The position numbers and the translations under genes were made by a program. The notes below the pieces were generated by a model. It saw only the letters and a program-made list of their open reading frames with translations. It searched no databases and was not told the DNA's origin. Shown piece after piece: positions 1-7,379 of a stretch of DNA of 32,309 bases. The stretch covers positions 1-32,309 of the forward strand of contig NZ_WHYR01000042.1 in the NCBI RefSeq assembly GCF_009428905.1, given 5' to 3'. The stretch is from Desulfofundulus thermobenzoicus (GTDB lineage Bacteria; Bacillota; Desulfotomaculia; Desulfotomaculales; Desulfovirgulaceae). Every line of letters starts with the position of its first letter. Within the stretch, counting starts at the first letter, position 1.

Positions 1-328
1 TGCCGGACAAACCGGTAGGCCGTATCTAACAGATCGCGGGAGGCGTCCGGCGCTCAAGAAACTTGAGTGTTGGACCGCTTCACGGTCAACGCAGGATGGA
101 AACCCGGTGTGGTTTCCCCTTATGTCCGAGTGTCTTAAGCCCGTGAAGCGCCGTTTTCCCGTCCGGGTGGGACTCCCGGGGTCGAGGTCTCCCTGTCGCG
201 AAGTCTGCCCCCAGGAGCAGGCAAATCCAATCCAGAAAGGAGCGAAAGCCTGGTCATGGGGAGGCCGCTTAACAATAAATGGTACAGTGTATCAGGAATT
301 GTTAAGTTATTTGAACCAGGAAGGCGGC
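1..328 (+). other. Structured non-coding leader upstream of rsmA, family not recognised
   Basis: No convincing gene is seen here; the open frame running into rsmA from 107 lacks protein-like character before about 329. The DNA has several strong potential RNA stems: 46-58 with 62-74 (13 bp including three G-U pairs, 3-nt loop), 73-77 with 83-87 (overlapping and so mutually exclusive at the edge), 98-104 with 111-117 (GGAAACC/GGTTTCC), 163-167 with 175-179, and 218-222 with 248-252 enclosed by 208-211/258-261. The G-U pairs suggest RNA rather than DNA symmetry. I compared it by memory with common riboswitches, RNase P, tmRNA and SRP RNA and recognised none. It could be the 5' leader of rsmA or a separate ncRNA whose start lies outside the window. 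Confidence 0.45.
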
Positions 329-1231
329 TTGGGCGAACTGATTTCCCCGGCACGTTTACGGGCTGTACTGGGAAAGCATCATTTGTCCCTGCGTAAAAAG
401 CTGGGGCAGAACTTTTTGGTGGATGGTAATATTGTGCGCAAAATTGTAGCCGCCGGAAATCTGACACCGGAAGATGTGGTGGTGGAAATAGGACCGGGGG
501 CGGGTATGCTCACCGCCGCCGTGGCGGCGGCAGCCGGGCGGGTGGTGGCCGTGGAGCTGGACCGGGCCCTTTTGCCCGTGCTGGCGGAAACCCTGGCTGG
601 TTACGACAATGTTCTGGTGGTGCAGGGAGATGCCCTGGAAGTGGACTTCGACCGGCTGGTGGAGGAAGCCGTTGGCGCACCCGTCCGGGAATACAAGGTG
701 ATGGCCAACCTTCCCTACTATATCACCACTCCCCTGATCATGCGCCTTTTGCGGGGCGGGTTTCACATTACGGAAATGGTGCTTATGGTCCAGCTGGAAG
801 TGGCGGCCAGGATGGCGGCCCGGCCCGGCACCGGTGATTATGGAGCTTTAAGTGTGGCGGTGCAGTATTACGGCCGGCCGGAGGTGCTTTTTCGCGTGCC
901 CCGGACGGTTTTTTTCCCTGCGCCCGGGGTGGACTCGGCGGTGGTGCGTTTGATCCGGCGCGGGAAACCGGCAGTTACGGTGGAAGATGAGGACCTTTTC
1001 TTTACCCTGGTGCGGGGGGCCTTTGGCCAGCGCCGGAAAACCCTGGCCAATGCCCTGGCCGGGGCAAAGGTAATGCCCGGGTGGACCCGGGCCGCATGGG
1101 AGGAATTGATCAGGGCGGCGGGGATTGATCCCCGCTGCCGGGGGGAAACCCTGGGCATGCAGGAGTTTGCCTCCCTGGCCAGGGCTGTATCCATCAGGAA
1201 AAATGGGGGGCAACCGGATTTGTTTACTTAA
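329..1231 (+). CDS. rsmA: 16S rRNA adenine dimethyltransferase RsmA (KsgA)
   Basis: Transfers methyl groups from S-adenosylmethionine to the two adjacent adenines in the 3'-terminal helix of 16S rRNA, a late step in 30S maturation in the cytoplasm. Visible family signatures are KKLGQNFLVD near the N-terminus, the SAM-binding EIGPGAGMLT, the acidic VAVELD strand, and the catalytic NLPYYI motif followed by the typical KPAV and FGQRRKTL segments. The frame is open back to 107, but the family normally has only about 25 residues before LGQNFL, so I chose TTG at 329, which follows an AGGAAGG ribosome binding site; GTG at 287 is a possible alternative without a clear site. It lies downstream of a structured leader. 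In many Firmicutes rnmV precedes it and yabG follows; here yabG is 4 kb further on, separated by accessory genes. Confidence 0.95.
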   Translation: MGELISPARLRAVLGKHHLSLRKKLGQNFLVDGNIVRKIVAAGNLTPEDVVVEIGPGAGMLTAAVAAAAGRVVAVELDRALLPVLAETLAGYDNVLVVQGDALEVDFDRLVEEAVGAPVREYKVMANLPYYITTPLIMRLLRGGFHITEMVLMVQLEVAARMAARPGTGDYGALSVAVQYYGRPEVLFRVPRTVFFPAPGVDSAVVRLIRRGKPAVTVEDEDLFFTLVRGAFGQRRKTLANALAGAKVMPGWTRAAWEELIRAAGIDPRCRGETLGMQEFASLARAVSIRKNGGQPDLFT

Positions 1232-1405
1232 AATTAACTTAAAGTCGGCCATAAAGGCAGGTATAATTATTTAAGGTGAGCGGGCTTTCCAATCCACATT
1301 GATTTTACAGAAAAGGCGGGCAGAATGAAGATAAACCTCCACCGTGGCGGGCCCGGGGCCGGTTGTTGTTAACTGCTGGAAGCAGGGAGGGGTCGCAGAA
1401 CTGCC
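1232..1405 (+). promoter_or_regulatory. Possible sigma-A promoter for the YkuK-like gene
   Basis: A perfect TATAAT box lies at 1262-1267 in an otherwise non-coding 174-base gap. Upstream at 1239-1244 is TTAAAG, a weak -35 match with 17-base spacing. No terminator is obvious after rsmA, so read-through is also possible. Confidence 0.35.
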
Positions 1406-1876
1406 ATGTATTTCAACAGTCCAACCAGAGGGAAATTAACCTTTGAGGAAATGATGGCCGATATCATGGGTTATATAACCGGCCTGCCCACCTCCTCCTA
1501 TAAAGTAATCATCGGGTCCGACTCCCAGGTGAAGCAGGAAACCTGCTTTATCACCGCCGTGATTGTGCACCGCCTGGGTAAGGGAGCCCGCTACTATTAC
1601 CGTAAAAAAATTCAGCGCAAAATAAAAAGCCTGCGCCAGAAGATTTTTTACGAAACCGCCCTCAGCCTGGAGGTGGGGGGGCTCATCGCCAGGTATTTTG
1701 CCGAATGCGGCCTGGATGATTTACAGGTGGAAATTCACATCGACGTGGGCAAACACGGGGAAACCCGGGATTTGATCCGGGAAGTGGTGGGCATGGTGGT
1801 GGGCAGCGGGTTTCACGCCAAGATCAAACCCGAGGCCTTCGGTGCTTCCAGCGTGGCCGACAAGCATACCAAGTGA
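1406..1876 (+). CDS. YkuK-like (DUF458) RNase H-fold protein
   Basis: The 156-residue product resembles the YkuK/DUF458 family of Firmicutes, which is predicted to adopt an RNase H-like fold. The N-terminal half carries the family-like stretch KVIIGSDSQV around residue 40, where the aspartate could take part in metal binding, followed by ITAVIVHRLGKGARYYY, and later a second acidic strand, VEIHIDVG. The C-terminal part ends in the helix-rich GSGFHAKIKPEAFGASSVADKHT. Length matches the family. Function is not established; nuclease activity is only suggested by the fold. The start is ATG at 1406 behind a GGGAGGGG site that is rather far (about 13 bases). It stands alone between rsmA and the rubrerythrin gene. 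Confidence 0.75.
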   Translation: MYFNSPTRGKLTFEEMMADIMGYITGLPTSSYKVIIGSDSQVKQETCFITAVIVHRLGKGARYYYRKKIQRKIKSLRQKIFYETALSLEVGGLIARYFAECGLDDLQVEIHIDVGKHGETRDLIREVVGMVVGSGFHAKIKPEAFGASSVADKHTK

Positions 1877-1948
1877 TCCGGCCGGTTTCCGCGGGACGTT
1901 GGCTACCTTTTGGATGGGGCTTTAAAAAAAACCGGAAAAAATTTTATA

Positions 1949-1977
1949 TTGATAGAAGGAATTATTATTTTTATGAC
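1949..1977 (+). promoter_or_regulatory. Possible promoter of the rubrerythrin gene
   Basis: The 168-base gap before the rubrerythrin gene is strongly AT-rich. TTGATA at 1949-1954 is followed after 17 bases by TATGAC at 1972-1977, and a second -10-like TATACT lies at 1981-1986. No clear PerR or Fur box was found. A small CCTG/CAGG hairpin sits near 1992-2005 in the putative leader. Confidence 0.3.
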
Positions 1978-2044
1978 GTATATACTTAATGTGCCTGTTA
2001 ATCAGGTAAAATCTTTTCAAAAATTTTTCCGGGAGGGAATGTAA

Positions 2045-2617
2045 ATGAATTTAAAAGGTACCCGTACTGAAAAAAACCTGCTGACTGCCTTTGCGGGAGA
2101 GTCCCAGGCCAGAAACCGCTATACTTTCTTTGCCAGCCAGGCACGCAAGGAGGGTTATGAGCAAATCGCCGCCATTTTCCAGGAAACGGCAGACAATGAA
2201 AAGGAACATGCCAAGCGTCTGTTCAAGTTTCTCCAGGGCGGCGAAGTGGAAGTGACCGCCGCTTTCCCCGCCGGTGTCATTGGAGACACCCTGGCCAACT
2301 TAAAGGCCGCCGCCGCCGGGGAGAACTACGAGCATACTACCATGTACCCGGAATTTGCCAGAGTGGCCGAGGAAGAGGGCTTCCCGCAAATAGCCGCCGT
2401 GCTGCGGGCCATCGCCCGGGCGGAAGTGGGTCATGAAGAACGCTACCGTAAGCTCGTCGAAAACATTGAAAAGGGCCAGGTCTTTAAGCGGGAGCAGAAG
2501 GTGGCCTGGCGGTGCCGCAACTGCGGTTACATCCACGAAGGCACGGAGCCGCCCGCCAACTGCCCGGCCTGCGATCATCCCAGAAGTTACTACGAGCTTC
2601 TGTGTGAGTGCTTCTAA
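2045..2617 (+). CDS. rbr: Rubrerythrin
   Basis: A cytoplasmic non-haem iron protein that reduces hydrogen peroxide to water in anaerobes, usually taking electrons from rubredoxin. Residues 1-140 form the ferritin-like four-helix domain with the expected di-iron ligands: the E in GESQARNRY, the ExxxxEKEHAK motif, and the later ExxH of [11 protein letters not shown]. Residues about 155-190 form a C-terminal rubredoxin-like [Fe(SCys)4] domain with CRNC and CPAC pairs, ending in the usual YYELLCECF. The 190-residue length is normal. The start is ATG at 2045 after a GGGAGGGAAT site. A rubredoxin gene and another ferritin-like gene follow, suggesting a functional oxygen-defence group, although a terminator separates them. 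Confidence 0.95.
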   Translation: MNLKGTRTEKNLLTAFAGESQARNRYTFFASQARKEGYEQIAAIFQETADNEKEHAKRLFKFLQGGEVEVTAAFPAGVIGDTLANLKAAAAGENYEHTTMYPEFARVAEEEGFPQIAAVLRAIARAEVGHEERYRKLVENIEKGQVFKREQKVAWRCRNCGYIHEGTEPPANCPACDHPRSYYELLCECF

Positions 2618-2650
2618 TAGTCACGTACAATAGCCGAAACCAGACGAATT

Positions 2651-2692
2651 GGGGTCTGACGAAAAATATTATCAGTGGGTCGGACCCCTTTT
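2651..2692 (+). terminator. Intrinsic terminator after rubrerythrin
   Basis: GGGGTCTGAC at 2651-2660 pairs with GTCGGACCCC at 2679-2688 (one G-U pair) and is followed by a short T run at 2689-2692. The loop is long and AT-rich (18 bases). Confidence 0.65.
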
Positions 2693-2733
2693 GGGTTAAA
2701 TTTTGTATCCAACGGCCGGCTGCTATTTTTAGA

Positions 2734-2837
2734 GGAGTTGCCCATGGGAACATTGGTTCCCTCCATAAAGCATGAAAATCTATTTTCAAGGGAGTTGTCT
2801 ATAGGAACATTTGTTTCCTGTATAAAGGGTGAAAACC
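2734..2837 (+). repeat. Two tandem copies of a short hairpin-bearing repeat
   Basis: Copy 1 (2734-2786) and copy 2 (2791-2837) share the pattern GGAGTTG, then GGAACATT, GTT, then ATAAAG, TGAAAA. Copy 1 contains the perfect hairpin GGGAAC-ATTG-GTTCCC (2746-2761); copy 2 keeps a related stem, AGGAA/TTCCT. A third copy lies at 15395-15447 before an unrelated gene and is very close to copy 1. Both loci place the repeat in the 5' leader of a gene, so a regulatory leader or a small dispersed element are both possible. Confidence 0.7.
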
Positions 2838-2906
2838 GGTTAAACTGACTGGGTAACGTGAATATATGGCTTAAATATGGTAATTTTATGAGGGAGGTGG
2901 ATTTTT

Positions 2907-3386
2907 ATGTGGTTTTTCCGGGCCAGGGAAATCGTGGAATTTGCCCGGCAGATTGAGCAAAAGGGCCAGCAGTTTTACCAGGCCATGGCCGGTAAAGCGG
3001 TCAACGACCGGGTAAAGGAAATAATGCTCTCTTTGGCGGCCGAGGAAAAGGAACACGAAGCCATTTTTACCCGTATGCTGACCGGTCTGGAGGATTACAA
3101 CCCCCCGGAAACCTATCCCGGGGAGTACGAAGAGTATGTGCGGGCGCTGGTGGAGGGCCATATGTTTAACCGGGAGCCGTCGCCGGAAGTGCTGGCCTGC
3201 CGGGCCGGCGGTCCCGGGGAGGCCCTGGATATGGCCATCGGTTTTGAAAAGGATTCCCTGATCTTCTTCTACGAACTGCGCCAGCTGGTGCCGGAGGCGG
3301 AAAGGTCCACCGTGGATAAGTTGATCCGGGAGGAGCAAAAACACATCCGCCGGCTGGCCCTGCAAAGGCGGGAGTTGGACCAATAA
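2907..3386 (+). CDS. Ferritin-like (rubrerythrin-domain) protein without rubredoxin tail
   Basis: A 159-residue helical protein of the ferritin-like superfamily. The N-terminal half shows the di-iron pattern: an E in REIVEFARQIEQKGQQFY, then AAEEKEHEAIFTRML (ExxH). The C-terminal half repeats it with AIGFEKDSLIFFYEL and IREEQKHIRRL (ExxH). Unlike the preceding rubrerythrin it lacks a C-terminal rubredoxin domain, so any peroxidase role would need a separate electron donor; a rubredoxin gene follows about 100 bases downstream. The start is ATG at 2907 after a GAGGGAGG site. Its leader contains two copies of the dispersed hairpin repeat. Peroxide or oxygen detoxification, or iron handling, is inferred from family and context. 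Confidence 0.85.
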   Translation: MWFFRAREIVEFARQIEQKGQQFYQAMAGKAVNDRVKEIMLSLAAEEKEHEAIFTRMLTGLEDYNPPETYPGEYEEYVRALVEGHMFNREPSPEVLACRAGGPGEALDMAIGFEKDSLIFFYELRQLVPEAERSTVDKLIREEQKHIRRLALQRRELDQ

Positions 3387-3491
3387 GGCGCCCCTGGGAG
3401 TCTGCCGAACCTTTAAAAAAAGCAGGAAGTGATTGAAACTTTATGATTAATTACCTTTCAGGATGAAAAAATTAAGATGAGGTGAAATGGA

Positions 3492-3653
3492 TTGGAAAAG
3501 TGGGTTTGCACCATCTGCGATTATGTGTATGATCCCGCCGCGGGTGATCCCGACAACGGCGTGGCCCCGGGAACAGCCTTCGCGGATCTGCCCGATGACT
3601 GGGTTTGCCCCCTTTGCGGCGCCGGGAAGGATGCCTTTGAAAAGCAGGAATAG
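3492..3653 (+). CDS. Rubredoxin
   Basis: A 53-residue single-domain rubredoxin, a small cytoplasmic one-electron carrier with iron bound by four cysteines. The two knuckles are CTICDY (residues 6-11) and CPLCGAG (39-45); the conserved aromatic and acidic residues in between are present ([21 protein letters not shown]). The start is TTG at 3492, placed by the usual family N-terminus and by the GAGGTG site just upstream; the frame has a stop at 3483, so no earlier start exists. It most likely donates electrons to the rubrerythrin-type proteins encoded upstream. A hairpin lies after its stop. Confidence 0.95.
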   Translation: MEKWVCTICDYVYDPAAGDPDNGVAPGTAFADLPDDWVCPLCGAGKDAFEKQE

Positions 3654-3685
3654 GCGTCCATGATAAATCTGGCGGTAAAATAGCG

Positions 3686-3716
3686 TTTCCCGGGGTGCTG
3701 GCGGCACCCCGGGAAA
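3686..3716 (+). terminator. Strong hairpin after rubredoxin, no T run
   Basis: A perfect 13-bp inverted repeat (3686-3698 with 3704-3716, GC-rich core CCCGGGGTGC) with a 5-base loop. It is followed by CCTGTCAG rather than a T tract, so it may be an mRNA-stabilising hairpin or an inefficient terminator. Confidence 0.5.
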
Positions 3717-3807
3717 CCTGTCAGCCCCGGTTACGTGAGGCACACGAGCCGTATTGCCAGTATTCCCTCTTTTTAAGATAAAATTATACCCGGACAAAAG
3801 CATTTTC

Positions 3808-3831
3808 AACCCGCTTTTAGCCGGGTTTTTT
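3808..3831 (+). terminator. Intrinsic terminator between convergent genes
   Basis: AACCCG (3808-3813) pairs with CGGGTT (3822-3827) and runs into Ts. It serves the + strand transcripts (rubredoxin side) and directly abuts the stop of the opposing gene at 3832; on the minus strand the hairpin is followed only by a weak GAAAATGCTTTT tract. Confidence 0.55.
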
Positions 3832-4416
3832 CTATTTTTTCTCTTCCTTGTCCGGCCCGGCGTACACGCCCGGTACGCTGCCATAAACGGGACCGGGGTA
3901 GCCGGGATAGGGGTAGGTGGGGCCGGGATAGCCCCCCACCAGGCCGCTGTAAGCTATTACCATGTCATTCCAGAATTCCGCCTGGCCCAGCTGGCCCATG
4001 GCCAGGTCCAGAATCATCTTGTGCACATGGGGCATGGGGGCATACAGGGCCAGACGGCAGAGCATATAGCACTGGCGGATCTCCATATCCCTGGCTCTCC
4101 TGGCCCCTTCCAGCCAGGCATGGTGTACAGAGCTTTCGGTGAAGGATTCGCTGCGGGACCTGGGCGCCGGTCCGGCGTACCCCGGGAAATAATGGTGGAG
4201 CCGGCGCAATTTCTCCACATCTTCCCTGTCCTGCTGGGCTATATATTCAATGGTCTTTCTCAAGTGCTCGTTTGGCGCCGTCCGGGCCAGTTCATGATAA
4301 AGGGGGGCCTGGGCTTCCTGGGAACTGATGATCCGGTCCAGTAATGCCCGGGGGTCGTGGTAAACACCTCCGTCCATCCAGTCGTCCGCCATGCCTTTAA
4401 CGGTTGTTTCCGCCAT
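3832..4416 (-). CDS. Ferritin-like helical protein with Gly/Tyr/Pro-rich tail, possible spore-coat protein
   Basis: A 194-residue product not assigned to a named family. Residues about 20-155 are helical with ferritin-like spacing of acidic and histidine residues (SSQEAQAPLYHELA, YIAQQDREDVEKLRRLHHYF, and a later segment LGQAEFWNDMVIAY). Only part of a di-iron ligand set can be made out, so metal binding is uncertain. The last 35 residues are low-complexity, with repeated YPGPTYPYPGYPGPVYG, a composition common in spore coat and other cross-linked surface proteins. The start is ATG at 4416 after an AGGAGG site spaced 8 bases. It converges with the rubredoxin gene. A spore surface role is inferred from the tail only. 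Confidence 0.65.
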   Translation of the reverse strand: MAETTVKGMADDWMDGGVYHDPRALLDRIISSQEAQAPLYHELARTAPNEHLRKTIEYIAQQDREDVEKLRRLHHYFPGYAGPAPRSRSESFTESSVHHAWLEGARRARDMEIRQCYMLCRLALYAPMPHVHKMILDLAMGQLGQAEFWNDMVIAYSGLVGGYPGPTYPYPGYPGPVYGSVPGVYAGPDKEEKK

Positions 4417-4495
4417 TTTTTAAACCTCCTGCGGGTTATTTCTGGATCTATAATATGCTTTCAGGAATATATTGGTTACGCAGGTATGTGATGAA

Positions 4496-5308
4496 CTAAC
4501 GATTTCCGGTGCCCCGCCGGCTGGGAATATGTGCGGCCAGTAAATCAAATCTCCTTTCCGGGTGGTATCCCAGGTAAACGTTACCGTTTAAACTGCGCTG
4601 CCGGGGCAGGCCCCGGATCAGGTTTAAGGCTTCCAGGCAATCGCCGATGATGGTTTCGGCAATGCGCCGGGCATGGACGGCGTCGCGGAAGGGGGAGCCC
4701 AGCTGGCTGTGGGGGATGGTGGCCCCCACCCGGATTTTTAACCCCTTTTTTGCAGCCATGGCCAGTGCCACCGGTGGAACGGCCAGCTCCCGCCAGGGGA
4801 TGGAGGCCAGGAAACGGCGGGATACGGCGTGGGGGCCGTGGGAAGGGGAGGCCGTTCCAATGGCGCCGGCCAGGCCCAGCGCCCGGTTCAAGTTCAAACG
4901 GACGGATAGCAGGTAACCGGCCAGATCGGAAACCCGGGCCAGCTCTTCCGGCGGGTAACAGTTGGTCAGGGCCAGATCCACCCCTTGCTTTTTGACCGCC
5001 ACCACCAGTTGCTTTAAGGCGGAGCTGATTGGCCCATCCATATCGCCATCCACAAACAGAACCGTTTCCGCCCCCCGTTCCCAGGCCCGGGCCGCCCCCA
5101 GCGCCCGGGGCACATCAATGCCCAGGGGTTCGGTAAAAACAAGGGGGTCCTCCAATGTCGCCGGAAGGGTTCTGATGATTTCTTCCGACCCGTCCGTGCA
5201 GCCGTTTAACACCGGGATGATCAGATCCACGGGAACGGCCTGCAAATTCTTAATCACCCCTTTCAAAGATGGTGCTTCATTTTTCACTGGAATCACGGCT
5301 GTGAGCAT
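4496..5308 (-). CDS. Family 2 glycosyltransferase
   Basis: A 270-residue GT-A-fold glycosyltransferase. The N-terminus has the canonical MLTAVIPVKNEAPSLKGVI nucleotide-sugar strand, followed by PVLNGCTDGSEEII and the metal-binding DxD-type VLFVDGDMDGP around residue 88-98. No membrane segments are evident, so it is probably cytoplasmic. The sugar donor and acceptor cannot be told from sequence. The start is ATG at 5308 after an AAGGGG site spaced 7 bases. It is transcribed divergently from yabG, with 105 bases between, so a shared sporulation control region is possible but unproven. Confidence 0.85.
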   Translation of the reverse strand: MLTAVIPVKNEAPSLKGVIKNLQAVPVDLIIPVLNGCTDGSEEIIRTLPATLEDPLVFTEPLGIDVPRALGAARAWERGAETVLFVDGDMDGPISSALKQLVVAVKKQGVDLALTNCYPPEELARVSDLAGYLLSVRLNLNRALGLAGAIGTASPSHGPHAVSRRFLASIPWRELAVPPVALAMAAKKGLKIRVGATIPHSQLGSPFRDAVHARRIAETIIGDCLEALNLIRGLPRQRSLNGNVYLGYHPERRFDLLAAHIPSRRGTGNR

Positions 5309-5352
5309 GAAAGTCCCCTTTCTGGCATAATTTATACTTTCCGTAAACCATC

Positions 5353-5381
5353 ACCACTCCCGGGGCTTCAAACATAAAATG
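5353..5381 (+). promoter_or_regulatory. Possible sigma-K-like promoter of yabG
   Basis: CATAAAATG at 5373-5381 resembles the sigma-K -10 (CATAnnnTA), with AC dinucleotides at 5353-5354 and 5356-5357 near the expected -35 position (spacing 18 or 15 rather than 16-17). In Bacillus subtilis yabG is a mother-cell late gene. The match is partial. Confidence 0.3.
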
Positions 5382-5413
5382 GAAAAAAAAGAAGCCGGGG
5401 AGGAAAAACCGCC

Positions 5414-6286
5414 ATGAAAGAGATCAGGATTGGCGATATTGTGGGACGGATTTCTTACGGCTGCGACGTTTATTTTAAAGTTATCGAACTTTTCCCGGGA
5501 GGGGACGGTAAAAAACACGCCCGTTTAAAGGGTCTGGACATGCGCCTGATGGCCACCGCTCCGGTGGAAGACCTGCATAAATTTGAACCGGCCGAGGTGG
5601 CCAATTACTGGCACTCTTTTATGACCAAAAACCACGAGCATTTGAAAAGGGTCTTCCAGCGACGGGAGCAGGACCGCCTGCGCCTTTTAAGCAGGGGTGG
5701 CAGTACGGTCAATAACTTGAGCAGCTTTGACGTTCCCGGTTCGGTGCTGCACATTGACGGCGACGGCGATTACCTGGATCTATGCCTGACCACCTACCGC
5801 CAGCTGGGCATACCGGCCGCCGGCTACCAGATAGATGAGGAAAAACAGCCGGAACGGGTTATGGAATTGCTGCAGAAACACCGTCCCGACATGCTGGTGC
5901 TCACCGGGCACGACGGTATTGAAAAGGAAGCCAAAGATTTTACCGATTTAAACAGTTACCACAACTCCCGCTACTTTGTGGAGGCGGTGAAAAAGGCCCG
6001 GGAGTACGAAAAAAGCAGGGATGATCTGGTTATCTTTGCCGGCGCCTGCCAGTCCCACTATGAGGCCATTTTACAGGCCGGGGCCAACTTTGCCTCTTCC
6101 CCCCAGCGGGTGCTCATTCATGCCTTTGATCCTGTTTTTGTGGTAGAAAAAATTGCCTATACTTCAATATATGATCCAGTCTCCCTAAAAGATATCATAT
6201 CCGGTACTATTACCGGATTTGACGGTATCGGCGGCATTGATACCCGGGGCAAGCACCGCCTGGGAATCCCCAAGTCTCCTTATTAA
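5414..6286 (+). CDS. yabG: Sporulation-specific protease YabG
   Basis: A 290-residue homologue of YabG, the mother-cell protease that processes spore coat proteins such as SpoIVA, SafA or SipL-associated precursors in Bacillus and Clostridium. The N-terminal KEIRIGDIVGRISYGCDVYFKV module is characteristic. The catalytic part follows: VLHIDGDGDYLDLCL, then LVLTGHDG with the conserved histidine, and FAGACQSHYEAIL with the conserved cysteine of the proposed His-Cys dyad, ending in GISGTITGFDGIGGIDTRGKHRLG-like sequence. The start is ATG at 5414 after a GGGGAGG site. In B. subtilis it lies right after rsmA; the same neighbourhood is kept here with inserted genes. A SPOCS plus LysM protein 5 kb downstream is a plausible substrate class. 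Confidence 0.93.
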   Translation: MKEIRIGDIVGRISYGCDVYFKVIELFPGGDGKKHARLKGLDMRLMATAPVEDLHKFEPAEVANYWHSFMTKNHEHLKRVFQRREQDRLRLLSRGGSTVNNLSSFDVPGSVLHIDGDGDYLDLCLTTYRQLGIPAAGYQIDEEKQPERVMELLQKHRPDMLVLTGHDGIEKEAKDFTDLNSYHNSRYFVEAVKKAREYEKSRDDLVIFAGACQSHYEAILQAGANFASSPQRVLIHAFDPVFVVEKIAYTSIYDPVSLKDIISGTITGFDGIGGIDTRGKHRLGIPKSPY

Positions 6287-6298
6287 GGTCGTTCCGTC

Positions 6299-6347
6299 AC
6301 CCCTTCCTTTCTTTGTGCATATGATGGCGCAAGGAAGGAGGGGTTTT
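6299..6347 (+). terminator. Terminator-like hairpin that includes the next gene's ribosome binding site
   Basis: ACCCC (6299-6303) pairs with GGGGT (6340-6344) and TTCCTT (6304-6309) with AAGGAA (6331-6336), leaving a GGA bulge, and the stem runs into TTTTATTT. The right arm contains the AAGGAAGGAGGGG ribosome binding site of the protease gene starting at 6352, so the same structure could end yabG transcripts or mask translation of the next gene. Confidence 0.55.
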
Positions 6348-6351
6348 ATTT

Positions 6352-7374
6352 ATGGAAAAACACCTGCGGGCGTTGCATAAATCCCGGGAAGCCCTCCTCA
6401 AGCTGCCCAATGTCGTCGGTGTGGGGGTTGGCTTAAAACAGGTGGGCGGGGAAAGTACCGGGGACTATGCCCTGATCATTTTTGTGGGAAAAAAGATACC
6501 CCCGGCCGGATTATCCCGGGCACAGCAGGTACCTCACAGAATAGAAGGCCTGAAGACCGATGTGGTGGAAATTGGGCGGGTCCGGTTGCTGGATCTGCGC
6601 ACCCGGCGGGAGCGTCCGGCCCGGCCGGGCATGAGCATCGGTCATTACAGGGTTACCGCCGGCACCTTTGGGGCGGTGGTGCGGGACCGGGCCAGCGGCG
6701 AAAAATTAATTTTAAGCAACAATCATATCCTGGCCAATGCCACCGACGGCCGGGACGGGCGAGCGGCCGTGGGGGATCCCATACTGCAGCCGGCTCCTTA
6801 CGATGGGGGAAGGGAAGGGGATCGTATTGCCACCCTGCTGCGCTTTGCCCCTCTGCAGCGCAGTGTCCGGGAAACCGATTGCCCGGCGGCCACGGCGGTG
6901 ATAAGGATGGCCAATATGCTGGTTCATGCCGTCCGTCCCCATTACGACCTGAAAATGGTCAAACGCCAGCGGGCCGGCAATGCCATTGACGCAGCCCTGG
7001 CCCGCCCGGTTAGTCCGGATTTGATTGACGATGATATTCTGGAAGTGGGGCGGGTGAACGCGGTGGCCGGGGTGGCCCCCGGACAGGAGATTATGAAAAG
7101 CGGTCGCACCAGCGGTCTTAGCCGGGGCAAGGTGATGGCCGTGGGGGTGACCCTGGAGGTGGAAATCATTGATAATGAAAGGGCCTGGTTTGTGGATCAG
7201 GTGGTTACGGACATGGCCTCCAGCCCCGGGGACAGCGGTTCCCTGGTTGTGGACGGGCAGAAAAGGGCGGTGGGGCTTTTATTTGCCGGCTCGGACAAAT
7301 ATACCATTTTCAACCGTATGGAAACGGTTCTTTCCCGCCTGGAGGTGGATATAGAAACGGCGCCAGGGGTGTAA
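6352..7374 (+). CDS. Trypsin-like (chymotrypsin-fold) serine protease
   Basis: A 340-residue protein. Residues about 1-75 form a module starting LHKSREALLKLPNVVGVGVGLKQVGGE, often found before trypsin-like domains in bacterial proteins of this type. The protease part has the histidine in LILSNNHILAN (near residue 125) and the serine in ASSPGDSGSLVV (near residue 297), matching the GDSGSxV motif; the catalytic aspartate may lie near GDPILQPAPYDGG but I cannot fix it. There is no signal peptide, so it probably acts in the mother cell or cytoplasm. It follows yabG with 65 bases between and its ribosome binding site is in a hairpin. Role in spore protein processing is inferred from position only. 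Confidence 0.8.
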   Translation: MEKHLRALHKSREALLKLPNVVGVGVGLKQVGGESTGDYALIIFVGKKIPPAGLSRAQQVPHRIEGLKTDVVEIGRVRLLDLRTRRERPARPGMSIGHYRVTAGTFGAVVRDRASGEKLILSNNHILANATDGRDGRAAVGDPILQPAPYDGGREGDRIATLLRFAPLQRSVRETDCPAATAVIRMANMLVHAVRPHYDLKMVKRQRAGNAIDAALARPVSPDLIDDDILEVGRVNAVAGVAPGQEIMKSGRTSGLSRGKVMAVGVTLEVEIIDNERAWFVDQVVTDMASSPGDSGSLVVDGQKRAVGLLFAGSDKYTIFNRMETVLSRLEVDIETAPGV

Positions 7375-7379
7375 CGGGC

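Noticed and set aside
107..328. N-terminal extension of rsmA from 107
   Set aside because: The residues are not protein-like, overlap strong RNA stems, and the family has no such extension.
4647..5330. Plus-strand frames across the glycosyltransferase gene
   Set aside because: They are antisense shadows of a clear family 2 glycosyltransferase.
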